Assembly (NCBI GenBank): GCA_948470475.1
Contig: OX419336.1
Coordinates: 4,255,484-4,319,483 of the forward strand
Direction: 5' to 3'
Source: Galaxea fascicularis
Taxonomy: Eukaryota > Cnidaria > Anthozoa > Scleractinia > Euphylliidae
Length of the DNA stretch: 64,000 nucleotides
The notes below the pieces were generated by a model. The model saw only the letters and a list, made by a program, of their open reading frames with translations, had not been told where the DNA came from and ran no database searches. Of this stretch, positions 11,061 to 22,576 are shown piece by piece; the first letter of the stretch is position 1, and each line of letters opens with the position of its first letter. Made by a program: the position numbers and the translations under genes.

Positions 11061-12861
11061 GTGCTGATATATGAAGTGATATTCGGTAGAATCTCTGCTC
11101 AACAAAACATAAGCTTTACAAGACCAGCGTCAGTAACAAATAAAAGAAAGCCTACCAAAAAACAAGTGACTTTCAATCTGTAAATCATCCAGAGTCTTTT
11201 CTAATAAAAATTGTCTCTTTGGCTATGACAATTGTTCTACCCTTTGGTCAACTTTTAATGAAGTGCATTAACCAGAAAAGAAACATGGTGTCCATTCCTT
11301 TACTGTTTGTCGATTTAGCAAAGATCGCGAATGTGAACAAAAAAACCTAAGGCATCTCAATGGTTTCCTTGTTATGGATTCCATGTTTTCTATTTTTTTC
11401 AGCATTTCATTTGGCAGCACCTCTGAATAATTGGATAAAAACTAAACAAGCTAAGGAGCACGCAACCACGTCAAATGCGGCTAATTTTGTAGACCATTAG
11501 TGTAACTGATTATACTTACAGTGACTAGTTAGGGAAGCTTTGTCGTCTCTTTTCTGTATAACTTGCCTGCGTGATAACGCTCAGTCCATTGGCGCTGGTG
11601 GCCATTGGCGCTGTCAATGTAATTCACATGATGAAATCAAATGACTCACCTTGAGAACTTGAATATTTCTGCCAGTCACACCCACTCGGAACGTCGGTTC
11701 TCTTCGGTCCGCGTTTCTTCAGGAACGCGCCAAAAAAAAAGATCTGGTCTGAACAGCGTACGCGTCTCTTCAAGGACACGACCAAAAATCGTGGAAAAAA
11801 AGTGCTGTGACTGGACTTCAATCAAAACCGTTGGAAAAGAATTCTTCCGCCTGTCTTGAGAGTGCTCAGCCAAAAATTCGTTGTAAAAACCGTGCGTATT
11901 ACTTGCCGACGACGCGTCCAAGAATTGGAACATTTTACAATAAAAAGTAAAGCAATACATGACGGAATTTCAAACGCAATTTCTGAAATAAAGAATTTAT
12001 ATTAGTGAAAGAAAACACACCGACAAGTTTGTGTTTGTATGATTTATTGTTCGTCAAAGTATAAATCGGTTACAACAGTACGCGACGTGAATCAATTTGC
12101 GATGCGATGCGATATTCCAAAGAAAAATTCGAATTCCTGAAAAGCAAAATCCTTTCAATGTATTTTACTGCGGAATCATTGCAATTTCTCTCAGAAAGCC
12201 GGACTCCGGCCAAACGTTTTTCAACCGATACAGAAAATAGCGAGTAACCTACAAAGCTTTCATATTTACTGGTCAAGTGGAGCCCATGTTTGAAGTTCGA
12301 AACATTAAAACTGCTTCCACAGAGACTAGAAATTGTGTTTCGTTTTAAAGCTCTTGCTCTGGTCACGAAAGGTTCGTCAGCAGAGCGAAAATAAGAGAAA
12401 GCTTTAGAACGCATTTTTTATTAATTTATAGTCTCTGGAGAAGTGTTTTTGTTGCAGATGGATATTCCGGAGACGAGCCAATTCTTTTTAAATATTTCTG
12501 ACTTGTCGGTTTCGCAAAAATATTGCAAAGAGTTGTTAGGAGGCAGTCGCTTAAGACATTATAAAACAAAATACGAAAGCTTACCGTGTAGATATTGTCC
12601 CATGCAAATTTGACGGCGTTCACGATGGTTAGGCTGCCACGTGGACGCAAACTCATTTAGCCATTTTCAGCTTTCCGCTGGCAATGCTGCTATAAACAGA
12701 ATCTAAACGTCAGTATGTGATTTATAACTTGTAGAACTATTTGGACTTGATAAAGAAAAGGCAAATTTTTGAGGGGTGCTTCCACGAAAATTCGGTGCAA
12801 ATTTGACGGTACTGACCTTCTTTCCTATTGGAATCGAGTTCGGTTTTGTGCTGCTTTAATT

Positions 12862-13008
12862 TCACATGGCTTCTTCCAATTCTTTTGCTAGCTCACGAAG
12901 ATAATGGTATGGCGAAAGCAAATTGTTACAAATATGATTCGCCATTTCGCTGTCGACTTTTGTCCAGGAAAGCTTCAAACACGTGTTTGGGACAAGTTGC
13001 TCCTCGAA
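12862..13008 (-). CDS. Possible isolated terminal exon, minus strand
   Basis: A frame of 48 codons plus TGA runs from 13008 to 12862, directly after TTTATTTATTACAG, a good 3' splice site on this strand. The peptide begins FEEQLVPNTCLKLSW and ends YLRELAKELEEAM; it looks helical and is not obviously repeat-derived. No matching upstream exon was found, and I recognise no family. It could equally be chance. Confidence 0.2.
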   Translation of the reverse strand, partial: FEEQLVPNTCLKLSWTKVDSEMANHICNNLLSPYHYLRELAKELEEAM

Positions 13009-13448
13009 CTGTAATAAATAAACTCTAAACATGACACCAAACAAATTGCGTGCATGCCAACGTGACTTCATCTACTCACTCCTGATTGGCTTCTTGTATA
13101 TATTCATTTGAACCGAAATATGGAAATATTTCCTGACCCATGATTTTTACAATCCTGAGTTCTTTCGTCTCAAAATGTTAAGTAAAACTCTAATGCTCAA
13201 AACTCATACTTTTTCTCATTCAGAATTACTAATAGATAGGAAATAAAATCCTAAGGTACATGGCCATCCCATCAATGAAAGTGGGGAAAAGAGAAGCCGT
13301 TTTTTTTTCTTCTGCCGATCGTGCAATTTTATTTATAACAACTTTATTTGCATTACTCGAAGAAATAGGGTGCCAACAGGGAGTAACTGAATCCTCATGA
13401 GGAGCTGACGCCCAAACATAATAACTAGGGGAGAGGGGTTTAGGAGAG

Positions 13449-13530
13449 CAGGGTTGGCGCAGTGGTGAGAGCGCGAAACCCTGGGGCCTGGACCTCTCTT
13501 TCCTGTTAGGCCCAGAGCCCTGGAGCCCTA
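13449..13530 (+). repeat. Possible tRNA-headed SINE fragment
   Basis: GGTTGGCGCAGTGGTGAGAGC resembles a tRNA-derived A-box head of the same kind seen, reversed, at 42029-42100. No B-box is visible within the next 80 bases, so this copy is truncated or internally deleted. Confidence 0.35.
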
Positions 13531-13883
13531 AACTCCTTTTAAATACCTGATTGATTGAAACCTATCGCAAAAGCGTGACGGGGAAAGGAGGAAGGCGCCT
13601 TGCTCCTTTCCCTCTTCCCCTCGGGATCGCGAATATCCTCTTTCCTTCCCTTTTTAATTTTCAACGCCTGCCATGCCACGCAGTCGGCCAGCCAGCAGTC
13701 AGTGCTCATTTACAAGCGTGCACTAAACGGATGGTTTTCATGTTTCATGTCTACAGTGAACTACTTGGAAAACACTTTCAAGATGCTTCCAGGGAAAATT
13801 CTTCTTGCCATGTGATCAATTGCTTACTTGTGGAGAGTGACGTAGGATGTTTGCTACGATGTCAGAGACTTCCCGGATATAAG

Positions 13884-14431
13884 GGCCTTTTTACATGGAG
13901 GTGGGGGACCCCAGGTAGGTGAGATAACCTGCCTAGCCGTGGTCGAAAAATTGCCCGCGTTTACATGCAAACTTACAACTCCAGGGTCCCGGGGTGAAGT
14001 TTCTAGAGGTTGTTGCGTTGTCGCTAAGCACGTAAAAAGAGAAAATGGCGGGCAAACGACGCATTTTGGAGGTCAGTGTTCTTTTCCTCTCACTAGCTGC
14101 TCTCGCTGCAACATTTCAGTGCTGTGGCTTTTTATTGTGTTTTTTGATGATGCAAAGCCTCCGCCAAATGCAGTTAACTGCTCAGGCAACTCGACCCCGG
14201 GTAGGCGGGTCACCCCACCTTGAGACGTTTACGTAGCAAAATGCAACCCCGACTGACAGGGTTACCCTACCTGGCAGACCAGGCAACCTGCCTAGGCGGG
14301 TTACCCCACCTATCATGTAAACATGATCACATGATCAAATAAAAATAAGAGATTATATAGAGAGGCGGGTTACCCCACCTAGAGGGGTTACCTCACCTAC
14401 CTGGGCCCCCCCACCTCCATGTAAACAGGCT
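13884..14431. repeat. DNA-transposon derivative with about 46-bp terminal inverted repeats
   Basis: Left end TTTTTACATGGAGGTGGGGG...CAGGTAGGTGAG is mirrored at the right end by CTCACCTACCTGGG...CCCCCACCTCCATGTAAA. Internal subterminal motifs GCGGGTTACCCCACCT recur in several orientations. Inside is a 63-codon plus-strand frame (14045-14236, starting MAGKRRILEV) with a hydrophobic segment. This may be a remnant of the parent element's protein. Superfamily is not established. Confidence 0.7.
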
Positions 14432-14432
14432 A

Positions 14433-15042
14433 TACTTCGGTCAATTACGTGGGCACTGCCGCAGACTCAAAAGAAAACATCTGCGAGTTGAAACGACGAG
14501 TGCAGTGAGCCGTATCAGAAAGTTCACAAACAGATGATCGAAAGATCACTTTATTATTATAATGATGTCGTAAATTGAAAGGATAAAATATAAATCATGA
14601 ATTACACGCTTTGTATAAAAGAACATTTTGACACTTCTTTCTTTCAGGACCTGTGCTCAGGAGATAATTCAAAAGAAAATTAATGTATCCTTTTTAGTAA
14701 TTACAGAATATAAACGTTATTTCGTTTTTTGTCATCTTCTGTTTCTATTTAGTTCCACTTTGGTAGTGCCATTCTAAAAAAGTCCCTTTCCCTTCATCAA
14801 CGTTTTCCTACTTCTTCTTTAAAGAACCACTCCGGCCATCGCGTACACCTCTATCCGTTGTCCCACCTCAAATTCTGGCCATTTCTCCAGAGAAATCTAA
14901 CCCGCGCGCGCCGCTGCTCTGTGCGGACGAGAGAAGACTGGATTGAACTCTGTAGCTAGGCCTGCAATTGCTAACGCCTGGAAGAAAACTGCCAAAACAC
15001 ACGAGCGGAGTTTTCTCAAATGTACATTGTACGTTTACAGAA
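14433..15042. other. Upstream region of the TMEM126-like gene
   Basis: No coding exon recognised. The ATG at 15043 is preceded by TGTACGTTTACAG, which could be a 3' splice site, so a non-coding 5' exon may lie in or upstream of this interval. An in-frame ATG at 14968 would add 25 residues but reads through that sequence. Confidence 0.3.
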
Positions 15043-15564
15043 ATGACGTTTGGAAAACCCAGTTCCGAAAGTAACACTATAGATTATGGTCCAGTGCTGG
15101 TTGGATTCTCTACCGCTGGATACACTGCTATAATCCCACGGTTCTATCGCTCGGTTAGCAGAATAGCACAGCCCTCTCGTTTCACAGCCGCCATATTGGC
15201 TCCACCAATTTGTGGAAGCCTCGCTGCATTTTCCTGGCGTTACCTAGTGTCTAGTCAGATAAAAACCCAAAAACTGAATTGTGCAGCATGTGCATCTATC
15301 AGAGGATCACTTATTCTTGTTCTAAATGGCTGTTTACTGCCAACGTTCGTTGTCGCGTCACTACATTTCAAGAGGAATACATTACGTTTGCCACATGGTG
15401 TCGTTCCAGCTTTCCTCGATTACTGTTACTCGCCGTATTACGGTCGATCGAAGCCCTATATCATGGCACTTGGTTGCTTTCAGGCCGTTCTTGGATATGG
15501 TCTGGCTATCTGGATCTACAATGAGGAGTTCATTAATAGAAAGAACAGAACAAATAAACTGTAG
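15043..15564 (+). CDS. TMEM126-like mitochondrial inner-membrane protein (single coding exon)
   Basis: A 173-residue frame with three to four hydrophobic segments: near residues 12-28 (VLVGFSTAGYTAI), 45-62, 80-100 and 128-150. The central block CAACASIRGSLILVLNG followed by LLPTFVVA matches the RGSL...G...P layout I associate with TMEM126A/B, as does the overall length (human TMEM126A is about 195 residues). TMEM126 proteins act in assembly of respiratory complex I (TMEM126B in the MCIA complex, TMEM126A in ND4-module biogenesis). I chose the ATG at 15043 because an upstream in-frame ATG at 14968 would read through a likely splice acceptor. The family call rests on one block and topology; a different small multi-pass protein is possible. 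Confidence 0.6.
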   Translation: MTFGKPSSESNTIDYGPVLVGFSTAGYTAIIPRFYRSVSRIAQPSRFTAAILAPPICGSLAAFSWRYLVSSQIKTQKLNCAACASIRGSLILVLNGCLLPTFVVASLHFKRNTLRLPHGVVPAFLDYCYSPYYGRSKPYIMALGCFQAVLGYGLAIWIYNEEFINRKNRTNKL

Positions 15565-17467
15565 TTTCGTCATGGCTGTTCTGTGCAGCGATTTTGATGG
15601 CTTAATTATACATGCATTTTGTGACTCAAACTTAGCATGACAGTGATGCATGTACAATTAATGTATGGGGCTGTGTAGCGATCAACTGCCATTTTTTCCA
15701 ACCGGAGGACTGAGCAAAATGTTAAACCCAGTGGACCAGTATTTGGTGGTTCAGCACCATTGTGAACCGAGAAGTGGCCTACTTCACAAGAACATTGAGG
15801 AGTTGTTATTTTTGAACTCCCCGGCCCCCTACCCCCAGGGACTGAATAACTGTACTTGTCTCGGGGTTGCCCAGAGGGGGGGAAGGGGGGACAGCGGGGG
15901 GGGGGAGTGGTTACAGGAAGAATTGAACCATGCATTGTGCAGTGTTGCTTGCATTTAGCACAAAAAGATTGGTGACAAAGCACTTAGAGGCAATTTGCTC
16001 TGCAGGCCCGAGGCTTTTTCTCGACCTTTTAGAGCAAGAAAGTGCAGGGGAAGACTTCTTCTAAGCCTTCTGAATCAGATTGAAGATTAAGTCTAAAGGA
16101 AGGATGCAATTTGATCATGGATAAAAATTAGTTAATAAAATAATTATTATTAGACTTAGTCATAAGCCGTTTTTCTTCAAAATTTTTTAAGGCCAGTGTA
16201 AATTTCCTGTCTCAGGTTTGCTGTCAAAAACTGAAAGCAAGAAAATAAAATTCAAACTGGTTTGTAACATTTTGAACCTAAGACATTTTAACACACCATG
16301 CAGCAATGAAAATGAAACCATAACAATATCACCTTTATCTTTAATCAATCAGAGCTTTACTCAAAACCAGTTTAACATGTAATACCCTTCAAACTAATAA
16401 TTATTATGATAATCATAACTTTCTGAATGATATTTCAGACAAGGAACAGCAGAGGAACCTTAACAACAAAGTCACTATGTAATGAGTTAACATCTGTGGT
16501 AGATCTTCAATCCTGTCACACTACAAAAGCAATTTTCTAGGACCTTTTTTAAAATGTATCCTGTACATACAGGTTACAAATAACGTGCTATTAAAATAGT
16601 CACTTTTGGGACCAGCTTATCTACCGTATGTAAATTGTCCAAGCTAAAGATGGCTGACTAAAGTTAGTATAGAACTAAAATAACAATCACAGATGTTGTA
16701 GCTCTAAAAGTTAATCTAACACTAATCACTAATGTGGTCCTCTTTTGCAACAACAATATTGATTCTTTTTGTCTGCATGTTATTTAGGGAGTGACAACAT
16801 CATATGGTCCCCAAAATAAGGCAGAGGTGGTTCTGTGGAGGAGTTAGTTTAACTAACTGATCAATACCTATCTTAGATTATAAGAACCTCAATAAAACAT
16901 TCCGTTTTACAAGAGTGTTTTGTGACAACTTACTTTCATGCTTTGGGAATAAAATGGGAAAACCTGCCAACTCTTTTGTCAACTTTATATACCCCATCAA
17001 CAAAAAGTTTAAGTTGGGATTTTCACACTTCCTCAGTATTTTCCACCTTATAAATTGTTGAAATTGTTTGCTCTGATTAGTTGCTGCTTGTACCTCCATT
17101 ACTACCAGCAAGCATAACCTGGAAAACTAGATTTTTTTCTCTTGCTAAAATACAGGAACCAATTGAGTTTCAAACATGGTTGCAATAAACTGGTTTGCAT
17201 AGAGCAAAGTACATGATTTTGTAATAAAATGACAACAATGACTTCACCGCAATTTCCCACTGGTCACATTAATGTTATGTACTGTAAAAGGCTACTATCT
17301 TCCAGTTTTTTTGAGATACTGGTTAGTAAGAACACTGTAAACTTGGGCCAGCAAATTATTACGATCCAAGTAATTTTTACTGCTTCACCTGCTTATATTC
17401 CTTTATTTTTCTGTATGATGGTCATGATAATAAGCTTTGATCCAACTGCTGCTACTATAGTTTGTTA
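15565..17467. other. 3' flank of the TMEM126-like gene, no further gene seen
   Basis: Contains an AATAAA at 16134-16139 (possible poly(A) signal) and a G-rich tract at about 15878-15906 with several runs of at least six G. Reading frames are short and without motifs. Confidence 0.4.
16134..16139 (+). terminator. Candidate poly(A) signal AATAAA
   Basis: Lies about 570 bases after the TMEM126-like stop. Positional evidence only. Confidence 0.35.
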
Positions 17468-17653
17468 TTAAAGGCTGGTTTACACAGTTACATAAGCATA
17501 AGTACAAGAAAAAAGGAACCTGTTTCATTCTGTATGCTCATGCTTATCCTTATGTCGTGTTAAACTAGTATGTAAACAGGGCATAACATAAGCATAAGCA
17601 CAATAATTACATGTAACCAGTATAAACAAAAATGTTTATGTCACCAGCCTTAA
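17468..17653. repeat. MITE family B copy 2 (about 186 bp)
   Basis: TTAAAGGCTGGTTTACAC at the left and a diverged inverted end TCACCAGCCTTAA at the right enclose CATAAGCATAAG motifs in both orientations. Same family as 9745-10048 and 54815-55048. Confidence 0.75.
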
Positions 17654-17887
17654 TGGCAAGCAATGGGAAGAGTGCCAAAATGTCTGATGACACACCCTCA
17701 CCAGGGTGCTCGCTGAAAAGCTTGATGCTAACATATGAAGCACTGAAACATTACAGACAGGCTAGCCTAACAACTGCGAGGCCAAACCAACAGACAAATA
17801 AACACTAGAATCAGCTGAAATGTAAAAATATTGGCGTGTATGCTGTAAGCAACATGACTTTGTGACATTTTAAAGCTAAGTTTTAAC

Positions 17888-17893
17888 TTTATT
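17888..17893 (-). terminator. Candidate poly(A) signal for RNF145-like gene
   Basis: AATAAA on the minus strand about 150 bases beyond the stop codon at 18042, a typical distance for a compact 3' UTR. Confidence 0.45.
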
Positions 17894-18041
17894 TTGGGAA
17901 AGTGCCCAGTGGTATCTGCGACTTGAGAGTATCTCTCTAAAAGGACAAACCTGTCCACTGAGCTTAACTCTATGTTCTTGAATGAGTCTTATAAGTTCTT
18001 TTTTAACCAACTGCTGCAATGCGCTGTAGGATTGGCAATAG

Positions 18042-21000
18042 TCAATCCTGAGGTAAAATATCAGCATGACACATAGGGCACTTGTCTTGAACATACAGCC
18101 ACTTCCTAAGGCAAAGACTGTGGAAATAGTGGTTACATTTTGTCACTTTAGCACTGTCCAGCTCTTCATAACAAATGCAACAGACATCATTCAGCTGCTC
18201 TAACTGTTCTTCTGTGGCCCATTCTAATGAGTTGAGTCTTTTCACCGCACTACGCCGCAGGAGGAAATTGTTCCATCCCTCTTGGGCTCTTTTGTAGACG
18301 TTGAAGTATGCATGCATTGAAATGACCAAAGCACCTTTAAATGAAGTAAATGGAAACAAAAATAATTATTGACCTTTGAAACTAATCATGTGCATGTTAA
18401 TGCCAGGGCATATGATGCAATATGAAATATTACACATGCAATTATACTATAACTGAGTGAGTTTTCGCGCGCTGATTGGTTAATTTTTATCATCAGTAAG
18501 AGTACAGACACATGAATGACACAATCGCGTGAGGATCTTAAAAACTTCACCAAACCATTTACAGTTCAGCGCTGTTTAGTTCTTCAAAGTTAGCAACAAA
18601 CAGTATCCAAATGGGACTGCTTGAAAGAGAAAATCATCTAAGTTGTTTTAAAGGTGAATTTTTATTCAGATTAGATTCAACTGTAAAGGGCAAAACGTCA
18701 AAGTTTATCGCGGAACTCGATGAATGGAATCTATTTAATTTTGCCGTGTTCAAAGTACAACAAATGGACTGAACTTGGTAATGATTCAGTGAGTTTTAAA
18801 GAATTTCAGAATGGAATAAAGGTTAGTTATAGTCATTTGGGGTCTGTATTGTTTTTCAGTTATTTAATGAAGTTTGACGTTTATGATGCCATACATTTCA
18901 AGGTCATTTTCATTCAAAGAATTAAACTTTGAATGAATCTTTAAATTCTGTTTAATAAACAGACTTAATTGATCGTACTGGCTCTTTGTTATTGTAAAAA
19001 ACAAATTGATGTCAGTTTTTTATGCATCTGTCCTCTTATTGATGGTAAATTGCATCATAACATTGCCAAAGGTTGCTGTGGAAATCACACACCTGCAACT
19101 CATTGGCTGGCTGTAAACATACATGTAGTTTTGCCTGCCTGCCTGCCAATTGAGCACATCAAGGTAATTTTTTTGTGAGAAATAAGTTAAATTCAAACAC
19201 ATTTGCCCACCTATGAAAAGCATTGCCTTGCTGCTCAAAGCCTTAATGAAACCCCTACAGTCTTGCAAGGGAAATTATCAAAATGTGGGAACTTACATAT
19301 ACTTACAACTGTTGTAGGGAGGATCAGAGTAATCTTACCTATGTAGTTCCACTCTCCCATTAAGGTTGCCCATGCTGTGTATGCCAGAACAACCACAGCA
19401 ACAAGAAACTCAAAGATCTTTGAGCCTGCATTGATGTAATAAACATAGTCATCTAAATCTGTCACTTGAGACGATGAGTGAACATTTGAAACAAATAGTG
19501 CATAAATGATGAGTGATCCCATGACCTGAACAATTGTCACAAGATTGCTTGATATTATCACAAACAGCCATGCATCAAAGCTGAACAATTGACACAGTAC
19601 AATGATCATGAAACCAGGGAGTATCAGAATCAAGCCGCACACTGCTAGGGTGCACAAATGCTTGCTGTTGAAAACTCCAGTGTACATTGCCCCCAGGGAC
19701 ATGAGTGCTGGTTCGGTAAGTTCATAAGCAGACTGTAGGAACAGTGAGATTGTAACAAACATCACAAGGCCAATGAGCATGAGGCGCTCTGCTTTCGGTA
19801 AACTGGTGAGTCCAACTTGTACGGCCAAGAGGAAAAATGAAATGCTGTCATTCCAAGCCTCCTGGTGGCGTTCCTCCATTGGTCTCTCAAGATTTCCTTT
19901 CAAGATTCTATTAATGAAGTCTAAGGTTAGATTAGCAATTGCCCCAATAAAAATACTGGCTCCTGCTAGATCTTGGATATTGTCAAAACAGTCCACTACA
20001 GTTGCAGCTGTGGCAATCAAGACACCATGTTTCAAAACCAATGCAAATCTGCTGACAAATTTAATTATCCACGCCACCATAAGGACTCTGCCTAAGTCAA
20101 TTCTCTTCCAATGAAACACAAACCAATCCAACCATCCAAAGGTGACTACCATCCTACAGTTACGTTTCACCATCCCAGGAAAGTCCTGAAGGAGCTGTAA
20201 TACTCCAAGGCAGGCTTTATACAACTGAATGACTGATGCAAACACGAGGTAAGCCAAACACACCTCTCGTAAGATTGATGCAGCTCTCACAAAAGGTAAC
20301 GTCACAAGCTGGATAACAATGGGAATAACAACAAACACTCCTACCGTCTGCTTAGGATTGAAAATGGTCCATTTGCGAGGAGCAATGGCTATGCTGGCAG
20401 CTACACAAACTTGTGCATATAAAAGCGAAGAGCCGTAGATACCACCCAGGTATGATGGATTTTCAAGAACTGCGCTCTCTGATGAGCTATCTTTCTTGGC
20501 ATCTGATGGCGTGTGTGAGAGAATTGCGATAAAGGCCATTACAAGAACAACTTGTTCAATCAGCCAAATAAAAAGTTTCTGGAGGTAGCTCAGGTGTGTA
20601 AACAAACCAAGCGTTCCAACAAGTCCACTAAGTAATGCTGAAAAAAGACCATGCAACACAAAATTATTTTCCAGATTCAAACCCAACTCTCACCAGATTT
20701 TGTCATGGTTTCTGAAGTTATTTAGCAAAAAATAATACAGAGATAGAATGGCACCTTCCATTATTTCACAAGGTACACGAGCATTCAAAGTCATACTCTT
20801 TCAATGGATCTGCAGTGGGAAATGGCTGTTATCAGCTGTTTAACAATGAGGCAAAAGAGTTAGTTCTACTTTGTTTTGACCCTTTTGCCTTGTTGCAATG
20901 CCTTTTTAAACAAAATAATATTTGACTGTAGACTCAACTGTAACAAAAGCTAATTGCAGCCCATAACCTACTTTTTTCCTTTTTGGCTCTGTTACAAAAA

Positions 21001-22085
21001 ATAAAAACTAATTTCTATTAAATATGAGTTGGCCTGAATCATGCCAGTTGTCATTGCATAATATATCTTGGACACCTATAATCAGCCAGTCTTCAAATTA
21101 AACTTTCCTTACATGTCTTGGGGATTATCTACAGCTGTATTGCTACATGTAAAGACTGCTGATAATAATCTGCCAATTATCAAGAATTATTGCTTTAACA
21201 TCTTATTTACCTGGATACCCCACTTGATGCCAAATGTTAATTTTTTGAAATTTAGGCTAACATTAACCTTCAAAAATATATGGAACTAAAAATTTGAAAC
21301 ACTGCCAATAATTAAGCTTACGTTATGCAAAATCTTACACAAATTCTGGCAAAACTTCAAGTTGTATCCACAACCAAAAGAAATTGAATCCCTATTAATT
21401 AATATTGAATATTAACTGCACATTTTACATCTTACATGTATGCATATATAAAGAAGATAGCAATAATATTATAAAACATCTGGAAGGTTTTATCGCTCAA
21501 ATTTTGGCCTTTGTTTGCATCAATTGTTGCTTGTCCACTTACTTACAGAAAAAAAAAGACTTATTCCTTTTGAAAAATTCCAAATGAGAAACAACTTTAT
21601 ACTCAAGATCATAAGCAACAATTTCCCGCTGACATTTAGACCTCAAGGAAAGGACCTTAGTTAGAGTCCCATTGTCCAGGAATTCGAAGGAAATAATGCA
21701 GTACTTTGGTCATGAACTCTTTCTTGCTTCTGAAGAGATCAGGTGAAACACGCAAGTGTGCACGCTTGCTACTAACAGACGGAAACACAGCGTAAAACTA
21801 GCCACATTATCACCAAGATTTTTGCAAGCGTTAGCCAGACGAAGAAAAATTGAGTTTAAACACTACTAAGGCGTGTTCAAAGCGAAACCATTGTCGTCTA
21901 TAAAAACTGAAAATGGCTTGACGCTTACCAGCGATTTCATACCATGTTTTCGTATTTTCATCAGATTCTTTCACAGTCTTGTCAAAGTGTGCTGCCAATT
22001 GCAGAAAGAAGCAGAATGGCACTCTTAAAATAACATTTTCGTTTCTGAAATAAAACGCTTTCACTTCAGCCCATTCAATATCCAT
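18042..22085 (-). CDS. RNF145: RNF145/RNF139 (TRC8)-like multi-pass RING E3 ubiquitin ligase
   Basis: Three coding exons: 22085-21929, 20637-19339 and 18334-18042. Both introns interrupt a codon after its first base and both acceptors fit (TTTTTTCAG and TTTAAAG). They give about 582 residues. Exon 1 has the N-terminal block VILRVPFCFFLQL. Exon 2 encodes a multi-pass TRC8 N-terminal-type membrane region, ending near LDDYVYYINAGSKIFEFLVA and GEWNYIG, which resembles RNF145 more than RNF139. Exon 3 has MHAYFNVYKRAQEGW, FLLRRSAVK, and a RING-H2 with the CCIC, CNHYFHSLC and CPMC cysteine/histidine ligands. In vertebrates these ER-membrane ligases regulate sterol metabolism, RNF145 by ubiquitinating HMG-CoA reductase or SCAP. 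The protein stops about seven residues after the RING, so the long acidic tail of the vertebrate proteins is absent. The start is the first ATG of a divergent promoter. Confidence 0.9.
18400..19338. other. RNF145-like last intron, mostly unannotated
   Basis: Intron 19338-18335 has no recognised insert apart from AT-rich sequence. Short frames on both strands look random. Confidence 0.35.
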
Positions 22086-22576
22086 GATTTCGCGATTTCA
22101 AATCACGAGCTTCTTTCACAGATTTTGACGTTGCCCTCACCGAAACACCAGGCACGCACACAGCGGTCGTGATCGTAGGATATTGCGAGGAGGGGAGGGT
22201 AGGCGAAATTCCTTTTATTGTTTCTTTATATCAGTACTTTTATTGTAACCCTTCAACACCATTCAGCTCAAAAATTTTATGATAATAACGACATTGTTGT
22301 TCTCCTTCAGCTATCGTTGTAATTTTTGTACAACAGAAAAAAAATTGATCATGTGCTTAACCCCTGTCCTCACCTCCCTTGCTCTCCTTTGCTCTCTATG
22401 AACCAGTCCTTTTTGCGCATTTTCCAAAACATAAACATGGCGGCCGACGTCACGAGATAGAATTTTCGCCCAGAAGTACCAGGCCGAGTTTTGAACAATC
22501 CGCGGCACACTGATGCTCATATTTCCAATATTTCCAATATTTCCACAGATCAATCAGATGAGAAATCTTGATAAAG
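22086..22576. promoter_or_regulatory. Divergent promoter between RNF145-like and AP5B1 genes
   Basis: Only 491 bases separate the two start codons, which point away from each other. Near 22436-22458 is AACATGGCGGCCGACGTCAC: an ATGGCGGC (YY1-type) core next to a GACGTCAC (CRE-like) core. Such motifs are common in metazoan bidirectional housekeeping promoters. No TATA box is obvious. Transcription starts are not defined. Confidence 0.55.

Noticed and set aside
12070..12656. Two minus-strand ORFs (114 and 76 codons), the second with a donor-like ACACG/GTAAGC
   Set aside because: No acceptor gives a consistent joined frame, and no family resemblance; left as uninterpreted.
15780..15960. Regulatory G-quadruplex island
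   Set aside because: Long G-runs exist, but similar tracts (24284, 34550, 43388) occur in introns and repeats with no positional logic; treated as simple sequence.
15606..15983. 125-codon minus-strand ORF with Pro-rich stretch
   Set aside because: Proline run comes from a G-tract on the plus strand; no splice sites or recognisable motif.
19773..20114. 113-codon plus-strand ORF
   Set aside because: Antisense shadow of the large RNF145-like exon.
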